61,963 nt of DNA from Candidatus Fermentibacteraceae bacterium (GTDB lineage: Bacteria > Fermentibacterota > Fermentibacteria > Fermentibacterales > JCC-6): contig JAFGPK010000108.1 in the NCBI GenBank assembly GCA_016936235.1, positions 1 through 61,963 on the forward strand, given 5' to 3'. Both the position numbers and the translations under genes were made by a program. The notes under the pieces are model-generated. The model was not told the origin of the DNA, ran no database searches, and saw only the letters and a list, made by a program, of their open reading frames with translations. Below, piece by piece: positions 21,151-30,242 of the stretch. The first letter of the stretch is position 1, and each line of letters opens with the position of its first letter.

Positions 21151-21156
21151 GCTGAT

Positions 21157-21996
21157 ATGAGCATGAAGCGATGGAAGCCGTCCACTCCTGGAACTCGATT
21201 CAAGGTCTCGCCCGGGTTCGATGATATCACCAGAGACCACGGCGAGAAATCTCTCATGGCCCCCATGAAGAGCAACGCCGGAAGGAACAATCTGGGCCGG
21301 GTGACCTCGAGGCACAGGGGAAGCGGTCACAAGAGGCGCTACAGGAGCATTGACTTCAAGAGGGACAAGTTCGGCGTGCCGGGCAGGATCGCCACCATAG
21401 AGTACGATCCCAACCGCTCAGCCAGGATAGCCCTGGTGCACTACGTTGACGGAGAGAAGAGGTATATGATAGCCCCGGAGGGGCTTCAGGTCGGACAGAC
21501 GGTCGTGTCGGGACCCGGGTCCCCCCCGGAGAACGGCAACCATCTCCCCCTCTCCAGGATCCCCCTTGGATCAACGATACATAATGTGGAGCTGAAGCCT
21601 GGGAAGGGCGGACAGATAGCCCGTTCCGCCGGCACGTCGATCCAGCTGATGGCCCGCGAGGGCAGTTACGCCACATTGAAGATGCCGTCACGGGAGACCA
21701 GGATGGTTCCCGTGAATTGCATGGCCACAATGGGAACTGTGGGTAATCCCGAACATTTCCTGGTGGTGCTGGGCAAGGCGGGAAACAGCCGCTGGAAGGG
21801 ACGCAGGCCCAAAGTGAGGGGCGTGGCCATGAACCCCATCGACCATCCCATGGGAGGCGGGGAAGGCAAGTCCAGCGGAGGCCGGCATCCGTGCTCTCCC
21901 TGGGGCCAGCTGGCCAAGGGCCTGAGAACCAGGAGAAAAAAGCCGTCCGACAAGCTGATAACCAGGCGGAGACCCACAGGAAAAAGGAGGAAGTAG
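21157..21996 (+). CDS. rplB: Ribosomal protein L2
   Basis: 279 residues. It is a core 50S protein near the peptidyl-transferase centre. [22 protein letters not shown] and [19 protein letters not shown] are clear. The second site has DHPM where E. coli has DHPH (around His229, long discussed as functionally important); DHPMGGG is the form I associate with Bacteroidetes/Chlorobi-type bacteria, so it helps place the organism. Its tail is basic. 3 nt separate it from rpsS. Confidence 0.97.
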   Translation: MSMKRWKPSTPGTRFKVSPGFDDITRDHGEKSLMAPMKSNAGRNNLGRVTSRHRGSGHKRRYRSIDFKRDKFGVPGRIATIEYDPNRSARIALVHYVDGEKRYMIAPEGLQVGQTVVSGPGSPPENGNHLPLSRIPLGSTIHNVELKPGKGGQIARSAGTSIQLMAREGSYATLKMPSRETRMVPVNCMATMGTVGNPEHFLVVLGKAGNSRWKGRRPKVRGVAMNPIDHPMGGGEGKSSGGRHPCSPWGQLAKGLRTRRKKPSDKLITRRRPTGKRRK

Positions 21997-21999
21997 GTT

Positions 22000-22293
22000 A
22001 TGGCCCGTTCATTGAAGAAGGGTCCCTATATCCAGGAAAAGCTGGCCGAAAAGGTCAACGTGATGGAGGCTTCCGGAGAGAAGAAGATCATTCGGACCTG
22101 GTCCAGAAGATCCACCATCCCTCCCGAATTCGTGGGGCACACTTTTGCCGTCTACAACGGTCGCAAGTTCGTTCCGGTCTATGTCGTCGAGAACATGGTC
22201 GGTCATAAACTGGGCGAGTTCGCCCCAACCAGGACCTTCCGGGGACATCGGGACTCCGACTCCGGAGGAAAGCCGAAAAAGGCTAAGGTATAG
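22000..22293 (+). CDS. rpsS: Ribosomal protein S19
   Basis: 97 residues. It is a 30S head protein that contacts S13 and the B1a bridge. [14 protein letters not shown] at the start, [30 protein letters not shown] and [16 protein letters not shown] are near consensus, with a short Lys-rich tail. AGGAGG upstream of the ATG lies in the end of rplB. Confidence 0.97.
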   Translation: MARSLKKGPYIQEKLAEKVNVMEASGEKKIIRTWSRRSTIPPEFVGHTFAVYNGRKFVPVYVVENMVGHKLGEFAPTRTFRGHRDSDSGGKPKKAKV

Positions 22294-22304
22294 GGAGGGA
22301 AAGG

Positions 22305-22676
22305 ATGAAGGCGATAGCTAGAGCCAGGTTCGTTAAGGTCCCTCCCCGCAAGGCCAGGTACATTGCCGACCTTATCCGCGGAAAGACGGTCAACCAGGCT
22401 CTTTCGATCCTGATGACCGTTCCCAGGAGCGCCTCGCGAATAATTGAGAAGACACTGGATTCCGCCGTTGCCAATGCGATTGTCAAGGCGGAGGGACAGC
22501 GTCTGGATGTTGATGAGCTGGTCGTTCAGAACGTAATAGTCGATGAGGGTCCCACCACCATGAGATGGAAACCCAGGGCACGCGGACGTGCGACCAAGAT
22601 CAGACACAGGACAAGTCACATATCGGTGACGGTTGTCAACACTGAAGAGACAACCGAACAGGGACGAGAGGAATAG
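22305..22676 (+). CDS. rplV: Ribosomal protein L22
   Basis: 123 residues. It contacts all domains of 23S rRNA and lines the exit tunnel with a beta-hairpin. PPRKARYIADLIRGKTVNQALSIL and the hairpin MRWKPRARGRATKIRHRTSHI are typical; macrolide-resistance changes occur in this hairpin in other species. The tail is slightly longer and acid-rich (TEETTEQGREE). Confidence 0.96.
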   Translation: MKAIARARFVKVPPRKARYIADLIRGKTVNQALSILMTVPRSASRIIEKTLDSAVANAIVKAEGQRLDVDELVVQNVIVDEGPTTMRWKPRARGRATKIRHRTSHISVTVVNTEETTEQGREE

Positions 22677-22677
22677 T

Positions 22678-23340
22678 ATGGGTCAGAAAACCAATCCTGT
22701 CGGCCTCCGTCTAGGTATCAGCCGCGGCTGGGATTCCACGTGGTTCGCAAAGGGCAGGAAGTATTCCGAGTATCTGAAGGAAGATACAGACATTCGCAGA
22801 TACCTGGGATCCAGGCTGGAGAAGGCAAGAGTATCCAGAATAGAGATACTGCGCAAGCCCCAGGAAGTGGAAGTCGTCATCTGGACCGCCAGACCCGGCC
22901 AGGTGATAGGCAGCAAAGGATCCAACATAGACAGGATAACCAACGAGCTGAAAGTGCTGGTTGGCGGCAAGACGGTGAGGACGAAGGTTCAGGAGATCAG
23001 GAAAGACAGATGTGACGCGGTACTGGTGGCTGACAAGATCGCCCGTCAGATCGAGGGAAGGGTTTCCGTCAGACGGGCAATGAGAATGGCCATAAGGGAC
23101 GCGATGACAGACGGCGCGGAAGGCGTGAAGATCTCCTGCGCCGGCCGTCTCGGCGGCGCGGAGATGTCCAGGGTCAACACCTACCACGAAGGAAGGGTGC
23201 CCCTGCACACGCTGAGGGCGGACATTGATTTCGCAAGAGACGTCGCCTGCACAACCTACGGCACCATCGGTGTCAAAGTATGGGTTTACCATGGAGAGGT
23301 CCATGAGCCCCCCGTATCCGGCGCCACGGACGGCAGGTGA
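22678..23340 (+). CDS. rpsC: Ribosomal protein S3
   Basis: 220 residues from the ATG at 22678 (MGQKTNPVGLRLGI), one base after rplV. It lines the mRNA entry tunnel. The KH domain carries GQVIGSKGSNIDRITNEL, and the C-terminal domain has RRAMRMAIRDAM, GVKISCAGRLGGAEMSR and GTIGVKVWVYHGE. A reading from 22633 would overlap rplV and is rejected. Confidence 0.97.
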   Translation: MGQKTNPVGLRLGISRGWDSTWFAKGRKYSEYLKEDTDIRRYLGSRLEKARVSRIEILRKPQEVEVVIWTARPGQVIGSKGSNIDRITNELKVLVGGKTVRTKVQEIRKDRCDAVLVADKIARQIEGRVSVRRAMRMAIRDAMTDGAEGVKISCAGRLGGAEMSRVNTYHEGRVPLHTLRADIDFARDVACTTYGTIGVKVWVYHGEVHEPPVSGATDGR

Positions 23341-23346
23341 TCAGAG

Positions 23347-23766
23347 ATGTTGATGCCGAAGAGGACCAAATACAGAAAGCAGCACAGGGGTCGCATGAAG
23401 GGCCAGGCCAAGGGTGGCGGCGCCGTATCCTTCGGGGAGTACGGCCTTCAGGCCCTGGAGCCGGGCTGGATCACCAGCGCTCAGATCGAGGCGGCCAGGG
23501 TAGCCCTCACCAGGCATGTGAAGAGGGGCGGCAAGGTCTGGATCAGGGTCTTCCCTGACAAGCCCGTTACTTCCACCCCTGCTGAGACGAGAATGGGCAA
23601 GGGCAAGGGTGCCGTCGACCACTGGGTAGCTGTCGTCAAGCCCGGACGAGTGATGTTCGAGCTGGAAGGCGTGCCCGTCGAGCTGGCCAAATCGGCCATG
23701 AGGCTGGCGGGACACAAGCTCCCCATCAAGACCAGGTTCATGGTGCGAGACAGAGAGGAGCTTTAG
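23347..23766 (+). CDS. rplP: Ribosomal protein L16
   Basis: 139 residues. It is at the A-site side of the 50S and aids tRNA accommodation. [44 protein letters not shown] and [19 protein letters not shown] are consensus. The start at 23347 follows a stop-adjacent 6-nt gap from rpsC. rpmC begins immediately after the stop. Confidence 0.97.
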   Translation: MLMPKRTKYRKQHRGRMKGQAKGGGAVSFGEYGLQALEPGWITSAQIEAARVALTRHVKRGGKVWIRVFPDKPVTSTPAETRMGKGKGAVDHWVAVVKPGRVMFELEGVPVELAKSAMRLAGHKLPIKTRFMVRDREEL

Positions 23767-23994
23767 ATGAAAACTCACGAGCTTCGATCCATGAGCCGGG
23801 AGGAACTGACGGAGCATGCGAGGGAACTCAGACAGGAACTGTTCAACCTTAGGTTCCGGAGCACCACTCAGCAGCTTGACAATCCCCTGAGGATAAGGAC
23901 CGCGAGAAAGGATCTGGCCAGGACCCTCACAGTTCTCAGAGAGCTGGATCTGGGACTTGAATCCAGTACCGGGGAAGGAATACAGAATGGCTGA
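23767..23994 (+). CDS. rpmC: Ribosomal protein L29
   Basis: 75 residues. It is a two-helix protein by the tunnel exit. [55 protein letters not shown] matches the family pattern; a 10-residue extra tail overlaps rpsQ by 8 nt. Confidence 0.95.
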   Translation: MKTHELRSMSREELTEHARELRQELFNLRFRSTTQQLDNPLRIRTARKDLARTLTVLRELDLGLESSTGEGIQNG

Positions 23995-24250
23995 AGCAAG
24001 AGTTGGAAAAAGAAGGGTCCTGACCGGGACCGTGATCTCCAACGCCATGGACAAGACGGTCGTCGTCGAGGTGGCGTCGGTCAAGGCGCACCCGGTTTAC
24101 AAGAAGCGCTATCACACAACAAAGAAGTACTACGTTCACGATGAAGAGAATCAGTGCGGCATTGGGGACAGGATAACCATCGCCGAGACCAGGCCCCTGT
24201 CCAAGACTAAGCGCTGGAGGGTTCTCGATATCGTGGAACGGGCTCGGTAG
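23987..24250 (+). CDS. rpsQ: Ribosomal protein S17
   Basis: 87 residues from the ATG at 23987 ([14 protein letters not shown]), which has AAGGAA upstream inside rpmC. It is a primary 16S rRNA binder with an OB fold. [35 protein letters not shown] and [28 protein letters not shown] are typical. Confidence 0.96.
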   Translation: MAEARVGKRRVLTGTVISNAMDKTVVVEVASVKAHPVYKKRYHTTKKYYVHDEENQCGIGDRITIAETRPLSKTKRWRVLDIVERAR

Positions 24251-24261
24251 GAGGAGTCGCG

Positions 24262-24627
24262 ATGATTCAGAGTGAGACCAGACTGAAGGTTGCGGACAAC
24301 TCCGGCGCTCGGACCGTCATGTGCATCAAGGTCCTCGGAGGGACCAGGCGCAGGTACGCATCCATAGGTGACGTCATCGTGGTCTCGGTGAAGGACGCTC
24401 TTCCCGATGGAGCCGTGAAGGCGAAGGAAGTAAGAAGAGCCGTCATCGTCAGGACCAGGAAAGAACTCAACAGGAAAGACGGTACGTCCGTCAGGTTCGG
24501 TGACAACGCTGTTGTCATCCTAGACGATTCCTACCAGCCTGTGGCCACGAGGATCTTCGGGCCCGTCGGGCGGGAACTCAGGGAGCATTTCATGAAGATA
24601 GTGTCCCTGGCTCCGGAGGTGATATGA
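24262..24627 (+). CDS. rplN: Ribosomal protein L14
   Basis: 121 residues. It sits at the subunit interface (bridge B5) and is a binding platform for Rsf[28 protein letters not shown] and the C-terminal [22 protein letters not shown] are near consensus. It opens the spc-type segment without an extra gap and overlaps rplX by 4 nt. Confidence 0.97.
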   Translation: MIQSETRLKVADNSGARTVMCIKVLGGTRRRYASIGDVIVVSVKDALPDGAVKAKEVRRAVIVRTRKELNRKDGTSVRFGDNAVVILDDSYQPVATRIFGPVGRELREHFMKIVSLAPEVI

Positions 24628-24944
24628 TGCATATCAGAAAAGGAGACAAAGTCCTCGTGATCACCGGAGAGGACCGGGGCAAGCAGGGCAAGGTCCTGAA
24701 AGTCTTCGGCAAGGAGAACCGGGCCATAGTCGAGGGACTGAACATGATCAAGAGACATACGAAACCATCCTCCCGCAATCAGCAGGGGGGCATAATAGAG
24801 AAGGAGGCGCCTATACACGTCTCCAATCTCAAGGTCGTCTGCCCCGGCTGCGGAGAAGCTGCAGGCATCTCTCACAAAAGGGATGAAGAGGGCAGGATAC
24901 AGCGCCACTGCAAGGCGTGCAACGAGACCATCTCGACCGGATAG
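24624..24944 (+). CDS. rplX: Ribosomal protein L24, zinc-ribbon form
   Basis: 106 residues. It is an early 50S assembly protein with a KOW fold: [27 protein letters not shown], then [14 protein letters not shown]. The C-terminal half has CPGC...CKAC, a four-Cys zinc ribbon found in part of the L24 family. The ATG overlaps the rplN stop by 4 nt. Confidence 0.96.
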   Translation: MMHIRKGDKVLVITGEDRGKQGKVLKVFGKENRAIVEGLNMIKRHTKPSSRNQQGGIIEKEAPIHVSNLKVVCPGCGEAAGISHKRDEEGRIQRHCKACNETISTG

Positions 24945-24954
24945 GAGGTGACCA

Positions 24955-25515
24955 GTGAGGACGCTGCCAAGACTTGAGAAGGTCTACGAAGACGAGCTGC
25001 GGAACAGGATGAAGGAGCGGTTCGATTACGACAACATCCATCGTATCCCCCGCATTCTGAAAGTGGTGGTCAACATGGGGCTCGGAAGAGAGGCCATGGA
25101 GAACGCCAACAATCTGAAGAATGCCACGGAACAGCTGGCCACGATCACCGGTCAGATGCCGGTCGTGTCCAAGGCCAAGAAATCAGTCGCCGGGTTCCGC
25201 CTCAGGGAAGGCACCCCCATTGGAACCTTCGTCACGCTCAGGGGCGATCGCATGTGGGAGTTCCTTGACAGACTCATTACCTTCTCCATACCCCAGGTCA
25301 GAGACTTCAGGGGACTTTCACCCAGGGGTTTCGACGGGCGAGGCAACTTCAACTTCGGAGTAGAGGAACAGGCGATATTCCCCGAGATAAACGTCGACAG
25401 CATCGACAAGTTCAGGGGAATGAACATTACAATAGTGACCAGTGCCGATACTGATGAGGAAGCCCTGGAGCTTCTCAAGCTCCTGGGCATGCCCTTCCGT
25501 AAGAGCACGGGATAA
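24955..25515 (+). CDS. rplE: Ribosomal protein L5
   Basis: 186 residues from GTG after a strong AGGAGGTGA. It binds 5S rRNA in the central protuberance. [51 protein letters not shown] and [30 protein letters not shown] are typical; the end GMPFRKS is normal. Confidence 0.97.
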   Translation: MRTLPRLEKVYEDELRNRMKERFDYDNIHRIPRILKVVVNMGLGREAMENANNLKNATEQLATITGQMPVVSKAKKSVAGFRLREGTPIGTFVTLRGDRMWEFLDRLITFSIPQVRDFRGLSPRGFDGRGNFNFGVEEQAIFPEINVDSIDKFRGMNITIVTSADTDEEALELLKLLGMPFRKSTG

Positions 25516-25532
25516 CAGGGGGTGGTGATAAA

Positions 25533-25718
25533 TTGGCTAGAAAAGCTCTGGTAGAGAAACAGAAGAAGACCCCCGCGTTCAAGGTCAGGAAGTACAACAG
25601 GTGCTCCATCTGCGGACGGCCCAGGGGTTACCTGAGAAAATACGGCATTTGCAGGATTTGCTTCCGGGATATGGTCAACAGGGGCCTTCTTCCCGGTGTG
25701 CGCAAGGCCAGCTGGTAG
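25533..25718 (+). CDS. rpsN: Ribosomal protein S14, zinc type
   Basis: 61 residues from TTG after GGGGGTGGTGAT. It is a 30S head protein. This is the short zinc-binding (C+) form with C23-x2-C26 and C39-x2-C42, [24 protein letters not shown], ending in VRKASW. The position after rplE is conserved. Confidence 0.96.
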   Translation: MARKALVEKQKKTPAFKVRKYNRCSICGRPRGYLRKYGICRICFRDMVNRGLLPGVRKASW

Positions 25719-25730
25719 GGAGGCGAAACA

Positions 25731-26126
25731 ATGTCGATGACAGATCCTATAGCTGATATGCTTACCCGGATCAGGAATGCTTCCCGGGCTGAACACAAGA
25801 TCGTTGATATTCCCGCTTCGAAACTGAAGACCTCGATAGCCAGAACCCTCTACAACAGAGGTTTCATCAGGGGCTTCCGGCTGATCGAGGACGACAAGCA
25901 GGGAATACTCAGGGTCTATCTGGCTTACAGGAATGACCAGCCCCTGATAGTAGGGCTTAAAAGAGTATCCAAACCCGGGTGCAGGGTGTACACCAACGCC
26001 GACAGCATCCCCAGGGTCATGGGCGGAAAGGGAATAGCCGTTCTCACGACTCCACGGGGTGTTCTGACCGACGCTGAGGCCCGGAAGCAGCATGTTGGCG
26101 GCGAAGTGCTCCTGCATGTCTGGTAA
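25731..26126 (+). CDS. rpsH: Ribosomal protein S8
   Basis: 131 residues. It binds the 16S central domain and in E. coli represses the spc operon. TDPIADMLTRIRNA, the central LRVYLAYRNDQPLI strand and RVMGGKGIAVLTTPRGVLTDAEARKQHVGGEVLLHVW end match consensus. Confidence 0.97.
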   Translation: MSMTDPIADMLTRIRNASRAEHKIVDIPASKLKTSIARTLYNRGFIRGFRLIEDDKQGILRVYLAYRNDQPLIVGLKRVSKPGCRVYTNADSIPRVMGGKGIAVLTTPRGVLTDAEARKQHVGGEVLLHVW

Positions 26127-26140
26127 GGAAAGGTAAGAGG

Positions 26141-26683
26141 ATGTCACGAATAGGAAGACTGCCTATTCCCATACCAGAGAAGGTCACCGTCAAGACGGAG
26201 AAGGACCTGATCAAGATCAAGGGGCCGAGGGGCGAGATGGAACTGACCATACCCCGGGGTATCAAGGTGGAGATAGGCGACGAGATCCTTGTGAGCAGGG
26301 AAGCGGACACCAGGGAGCTGACAAGGCTTCACGGAACCATCCGTGCTCACCTGGCCAATCGCGTTCAGGGGGTATCCGATGGCCACAGCAAGACGCTGGA
26401 GGTCCAGGGAAAGGGATACCAGGCGGAAGTGAAGGGCAAGATTCTTGAAATGCAGCTGGGATTCTCGCACAAGGTGCTCTTCGAGATCCCCAATGGCCTG
26501 GAGATAGAGGTAAAGCCGGGTCAGAATGCATTCACACTGATCGTGGCCGGCAATGACAAACAGCTGGTGGGCGCATTCAGCGCGGAGCTCTACGGCATAA
26601 AACCCGTGGAGCCCTACAACCTCATCGGATTCAGGTATTCCGACCAGTTTGTCAAGCGCAAGGCAGTAAAGACCATAACCTAG
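26141..26683 (+). CDS. rplF: Ribosomal protein L6
   Basis: 180 residues. It is a two-domain 50S protein next to the sarcin-ricin loop. MSRIGRLPIPIPEKV, GPRGEMELTIPRGI, the central LEVQGKGYQAEVKG and the C-terminal FSAELYGIKPVEPYNLIGFRYSDQFVKRKAVKT are typical. Confidence 0.97.
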   Translation: MSRIGRLPIPIPEKVTVKTEKDLIKIKGPRGEMELTIPRGIKVEIGDEILVSREADTRELTRLHGTIRAHLANRVQGVSDGHSKTLEVQGKGYQAEVKGKILEMQLGFSHKVLFEIPNGLEIEVKPGQNAFTLIVAGNDKQLVGAFSAELYGIKPVEPYNLIGFRYSDQFVKRKAVKTIT

Positions 26684-26703
26684 TGTCAGGAGGAGACTGA
26701 GAA

Positions 26704-27066
26704 ATGGCGAATCTGACCAGGAAGCAGCGCCTCCGACGTCGGCATTTTCATATCAGGAAAAGGCTGTATGGAACGGACGAGAAACCAAGGCTGCTAGTCA
26801 GGAAATCACTGAAGCATATGGAAGCCAGTCTTATTAACGATCTTACCGGGGAGACCCTGCTCACCCTCACCACCAAAGCAGGTAGTTTCTCAGCGGTCAA
26901 GAAGGAGACGAAGACCGAGCAGGCTTCAAGGCTTGGCAAGCTTCTTGCCGACAAGGCCAGGGAAAAGGGCATCGAGCAAGCGGTATTCGACCGCGGCGGT
27001 CATCCCTACCACGGACGGGTCAGGGCTCTGGCCGAGAATGCCCGTGAAGCCGGGCTCAGGTTGTAG
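26704..27066 (+). CDS. rplR: Ribosomal protein L18
   Basis: 120 residues. It binds 5S rRNA with L5. The basic N-terminus [27 protein letters not shown] is followed by the Rossmann-like domain and the standard [26 protein letters not shown] end. The ATG follows AGGAGG. Confidence 0.97.
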   Translation: MANLTRKQRLRRRHFHIRKRLYGTDEKPRLLVRKSLKHMEASLINDLTGETLLTLTTKAGSFSAVKKETKTEQASRLGKLLADKAREKGIEQAVFDRGGHPYHGRVRALAENAREAGLRL

Positions 27067-27083
27067 AAGGGACAGGCTGGACA

Positions 27084-27683
27084 TTGGATAACAGGAATAA
27101 GGACAGCAGGGACGGCAGGGACAGCCGGGACAGCCGGGACAGCAAGGACAGCAAGGACGGTTCCAACAGGAACAAGAGGGAATCAAAGCTTGAAGAAGCT
27201 GGTCTCATAGACAGGCTCATAGCCATCAACAGGGTGGCGAAGGTAACCAAGGGCGGAAGGAATTTCGGCTTCAACGCGATAGTAGCCGTGGGCGACGCCA
27301 AGGGCAAGGTCGGAGTAGGACTGGGCAAGGCCACCGAACTTCCGGAGGCTATCAGGAAAGCCCAGGATGACGCGAGGAAGAGCATGATCAGCATCCCTCT
27401 CATAGACGAGAGGACCATCCCCCACAAGATCCTGGGGAGGCACGGAGCGGGTAAAGTGATGCTCCGTCCCGCCAGCCCCGGTACCGGTGTGATAGCCGGA
27501 GCCACGGTCAGGGCAGTGATGGAGTGCGCAGGCATCAAGGACGTGCTGACGAAATCCCAGGGCTCCAATAACCCCCACAATGTGGTCAAAGCCACAATGG
27601 AAGGCCTCAAGGACCTGGTCCTGATTGACAGGGTCGGCGGCCTCAGGCAGGCTGCAGTGGCCAGGAGGGGAAATGATGGCTGA
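27084..27683 (+). CDS. rpsE: Ribosomal protein S5 with repetitive N-terminal tail
   Basis: 199 residues; the usual length is about 165. It lines the mRNA entry and affects accuracy. TTG is the only plausible start, as no ATG/GTG lies before the S5 core. Residues 5-27 are a charged tract of DS(R/K)D units encoded by a GACAGC-type 6-nt DNA repeat (about 27101-27161). The core then begins at [23 protein letters not shown] and ends normally with [14 protein letters not shown]. The tail is odd for the family; it may have grown by slippage. Confidence 0.94.
   Translation: MDNRNKDSRDGRDSRDSRDSKDSKDGSNRNKRESKLEEAGLIDRLIAINRVAKVTKGGRNFGFNAIVAVGDAKGKVGVGLGKATELPEAIRKAQDDARKSMISIPLIDERTIPHKILGRHGAGKVMLRPASPGTGVIAGATVRAVMECAGIKDVLTKSQGSNNPHNVVKATMEGLKDLVLIDRVGGLRQAAVARRGNDG
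27101..27161 (+). repeat. GACAGC-type microsatellite in rpsE
   Basis: About 10 imperfect copies of a 6-nt unit (GACAGC or GACGGC joined with AGG, CGG or AAG), in phase with the codons so that it encodes alternating Asp-Ser-Arg/Lys. It lies wholly in the 5' end of rpsE. Confidence 0.7.
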
Positions 27684-27867
27684 CAGGAAACTGAGAATTA
27701 CACAGGTAAAGAGCGCAATCGGCCGGCAGGAAGTTCAGAAGCTCACCCTTGAAGCCCTTGGTATCAAGAGGCTCAATCAGACGGTGGTTCACCGGGACAG
27801 GCCGGAGATACGCGGCATGATTAACAGGGTTGCTCATCTGCTGGAGGTCGAGGAGGTTGACAAATGA
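27676..27867 (+). CDS. rpmD: Ribosomal protein L30
   Basis: 63 residues from the ATG at 27676, 7 nt after AGGAGG; the adjacent ATG at 27673 is also possible but too close. Short 50S protein with an alpha/beta ferredoxin-like fold: [56 protein letters not shown]. It overlaps the end of rpsE by 8 nt and rplO by 4 nt. Confidence 0.95.
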   Translation: MADRKLRITQVKSAIGRQEVQKLTLEALGIKRLNQTVVHRDRPEIRGMINRVAHLLEVEEVDK

Positions 27868-28307
27868 GACGCTTGCAGCACCTGAGACCCGCCAGAGGAG
27901 CCACTTCGGACACCTCCAGGAGAGGTCGCGGCAGAGGCTCCGGTAAGGGCGGGACGAGCGGCAAGGGCCACAAGGGACAGAGGGCCAGGGCCAGTATCCA
28001 GCCGTGGTTCGAGGGCGGCCAGATGCCCATACAGAGGCGTATGAGCCACAAGGGTTTCAACAACACCCGCTTCGCTACCACGTACCAGATAGTGAATCTT
28101 GAAAAACTGGACAGGTTCGAAGCCGATACCGTTGTCACAGTTGACGTGATGAAGGATTCGGGTCTCATTTCCTCCAGGTTCAAGCCGGTCAAGGTCCTTG
28201 GCAAGGGTGAGATACATAAGTCTCTCACCGTCTGCGCGCACTCCTTCAGCTCCAGTGCGGCCGCCCAGATAGAGGCCGCCGGGGGCACCGTGGAGGTGCT
28301 TGACTGA
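27864..28307 (+). CDS. rplO: Ribosomal protein L15
   Basis: 147 residues. It is a late-assembly 50S protein with an extended N-terminus. LRPARGATSDTSRRGRGRGSGKGGTSGKGHKGQRAR and FEGGQMPIQRRMSHKGFNN are typical, then the globular C-terminal domain to VEVLD. The stop shares a base with the secY start. Confidence 0.96.
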   Translation: MRRLQHLRPARGATSDTSRRGRGRGSGKGGTSGKGHKGQRARASIQPWFEGGQMPIQRRMSHKGFNNTRFATTYQIVNLEKLDRFEADTVVTVDVMKDSGLISSRFKPVKVLGKGEIHKSLTVCAHSFSSSAAAQIEAAGGTVEVLD

Positions 28308-29611
28308 TGCGTGGCTTCGAGAACGTCCTGAAGATACCGGAGCTGAGGAAGAAGATATTCTACACCTTCCTCCTCCTTGCGGTCTACAGGATAGGGGGCC
28401 ACATACCCGTCCCCGGTATCGACGGGGACGCACTGAGCCGCGCATTCGCCCAGGGCGGCGGGCTCATGGGAATGTACGACCTGTTCGTGGGCGGAGCCCT
28501 GGCAAGGGCATCCGTCTTCGCCCTTGGAATAATGCCCTACATCTCCGCATCCATCATCATCCAGCTGCTCACCTCCGTCTTCCCCTACTTTGAGAGACTC
28601 AAGAAGGAGGGCGAGGCGGGCAGGCAGAAGATGACTGAGATAACGAGGTACGGGACGGTAGTGCTGGCACTGATACAGGGCCTTGGGATATCCCAGTACC
28701 TTATCGGTCTGAACAGCCAGGGGATGATGATAGTGCCGCATCCCGGCATCGGCTTCACCATTCAGACGGTGGTCACTCTGATAACGGGAACCATCTTCGT
28801 CATGTGGCTCGGAGAGAGGATAACGGAGAGAGGCATTGGCAACGGCATCAGTCTGATCATCTTCGCCGGCATAGTGGGCAGACTCCCGGGGGCAATGGTA
28901 TCCCTCTATCAGGATGTGTTCGTTCTCCAGCAGACCGGATTCATAACCGCCATCTTCCTCGGTGTGTTCATGTTCGCGGTGGTTGCCTTCGTGGTCCTGA
29001 TGACCGAGTCGCAGAGGAAGATCCCTGTCACTTACGCCAAACAGGTAAGGGGACGTAAGGTCTACGGTGGCCAGAGTACGCATATACCACTGCGTTTGAA
29101 CACCGCCGGCGTCATACCCGTTATCTTCGCCCAGGCGTTCATGATGTTCCCCAGCAGCATAGCCATGTTCTTCCCCAATTCGGGGATAGACACATGGGTG
29201 AATACGCACCTCGCACCGGGAGGCGCCATCTACATAACAATCTACAGCCTTCTTATAATTCTCTTCGCCTACGTCTACACCGCCATCACCTTCAATCCCC
29301 AGGACCTTGCGGAGAACATGAAGAAGTACGGCGGCTTCATCCCGGGGAGAAAACCGGGCAAGAGCACGGCGAAATACATAGAGAAAGTGCTTGTCAGGGT
29401 GACACTGCCGGGATCGATATTCCTGGCTGCTGTGGCGGTCCTGCCCATGTTGATGACCAGGTACGTGAACGTCAACTTCATGTTCGGCGGAACGAGCCTG
29501 CTCATCGTCGTGGGTGTCGGGCTTGAGACCCTTCGTCAGATAGAGACCCATCTTATGATGAGGCATTACGACGGCTTCCTCAGCAAGGGCAAGATAAGGG
29601 GAAGAAGGTAG
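28307..29611 (+). CDS. secY: Preprotein translocase subunit SecY
   Basis: 434 residues with ten predicted transmembrane helices. It is the channel through which secreted proteins cross the inner membrane. The start MRGFENVLKIPELRKKIFYTFLLL, the plug-side GIMPYISASIIIQLL, cytosolic loop motif QRKIPVTYAKQVRGRKVYGG (SecA/ribosome contact) and C-terminal IETHLMMRHYDGFL are typical. It partners with SecE (4214) and SecG (38506), all in this window. adk starts 1 nt after its stop. Confidence 0.97.
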   Translation: MRGFENVLKIPELRKKIFYTFLLLAVYRIGGHIPVPGIDGDALSRAFAQGGGLMGMYDLFVGGALARASVFALGIMPYISASIIIQLLTSVFPYFERLKKEGEAGRQKMTEITRYGTVVLALIQGLGISQYLIGLNSQGMMIVPHPGIGFTIQTVVTLITGTIFVMWLGERITERGIGNGISLIIFAGIVGRLPGAMVSLYQDVFVLQQTGFITAIFLGVFMFAVVAFVVLMTESQRKIPVTYAKQVRGRKVYGGQSTHIPLRLNTAGVIPVIFAQAFMMFPSSIAMFFPNSGIDTWVNTHLAPGGAIYITIYSLLIILFAYVYTAITFNPQDLAENMKKYGGFIPGRKPGKSTAKYIEKVLVRVTLPGSIFLAAVAVLPMLMTRYVNVNFMFGGTSLLIVVGVGLETLRQIETHLMMRHYDGFLSKGKIRGRR

Positions 29612-29612
29612 G

Positions 29613-30242
29613 ATGAGGATCACCTTCTTCGGGCCCCCGGGATCGGGAAAGGGCACACAGGCCGAAAGGATATCCGAATACTACGGCCTCGAGCACATTT
29701 CCACCGGGATGCTCCTGAGGGAGGAGATAAGAAGCGGTTCGAAACTGGGTGTCCGGATCAGGAAGATAGTCGAGTCGGGGCATCTGGTCAGTGACGACAT
29801 CGTGAACCGGGAAGTCATCGACAGGATAGAAAGGATCGAAGACTACCTGCTTGATGGTTATCCAAGGAACCTGAGTCAGGCGAAGCGCCTTGACCGATTC
29901 CTGGAGGAGACCGGAAAACCGCTCTCCGGTGCGGTCTTCATCCAGGTGCCAGTGGAAGAAGTGCTGAAAAGACTGACCGGCAGGCTGGTATGTGCCTGCG
30001 CCGACGGGACAGGGTTCAGCTCGGAGTACCGTGAAGGTGATATCTGCCGGATATGCGGGAAGCCCTTCGTCAGGAGAAGCGATGACAGCAGCGAGGTGGT
30101 GAGGAACCGGCTTGATCACTACCACAACCTCACCATGCACCTGGAGGAGTATTACCGGGGCAGGCTTCTGTCAGTCGACGGCGTGGGGACCGTAGAGCAG
30201 GTCTTCCAGAGGATCATGAGAGCTCTGAGACCATGGGCATAG
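29613..30242 (+). CDS. adk: Adenylate kinase, zinc LID type
   Basis: 209 residues. It converts ATP and AMP to two ADP. The P-loop FGPPGSGKGTQ is at residues 5-15, and the AMP site EHISTGMLLREE and the DGYPRNLSQA motif follow. The LID has CACADGTG...CRICGKPF, a Cys set like the zinc-binding LID of Gram-positive adenylate kinases, with the usual first Cys spacing altered. The secY-adk-map order is conserved. It overlaps map by 10 nt. Confidence 0.95.
   Translation: MRITFFGPPGSGKGTQAERISEYYGLEHISTGMLLREEIRSGSKLGVRIRKIVESGHLVSDDIVNREVIDRIERIEDYLLDGYPRNLSQAKRLDRFLEETGKPLSGAVFIQVPVEEVLKRLTGRLVCACADGTGFSSEYREGDICRICGKPFVRRSDDSSEVVRNRLDHYHNLTMHLEEYYRGRLLSVDGVGTVEQVFQRIMRALRPWA

Noticed and set aside
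27821-29656. 611-codon minus-strand frame across rplO and secY
   Set aside because: Antisense to two unmistakable genes; composition typical of a shadow frame.
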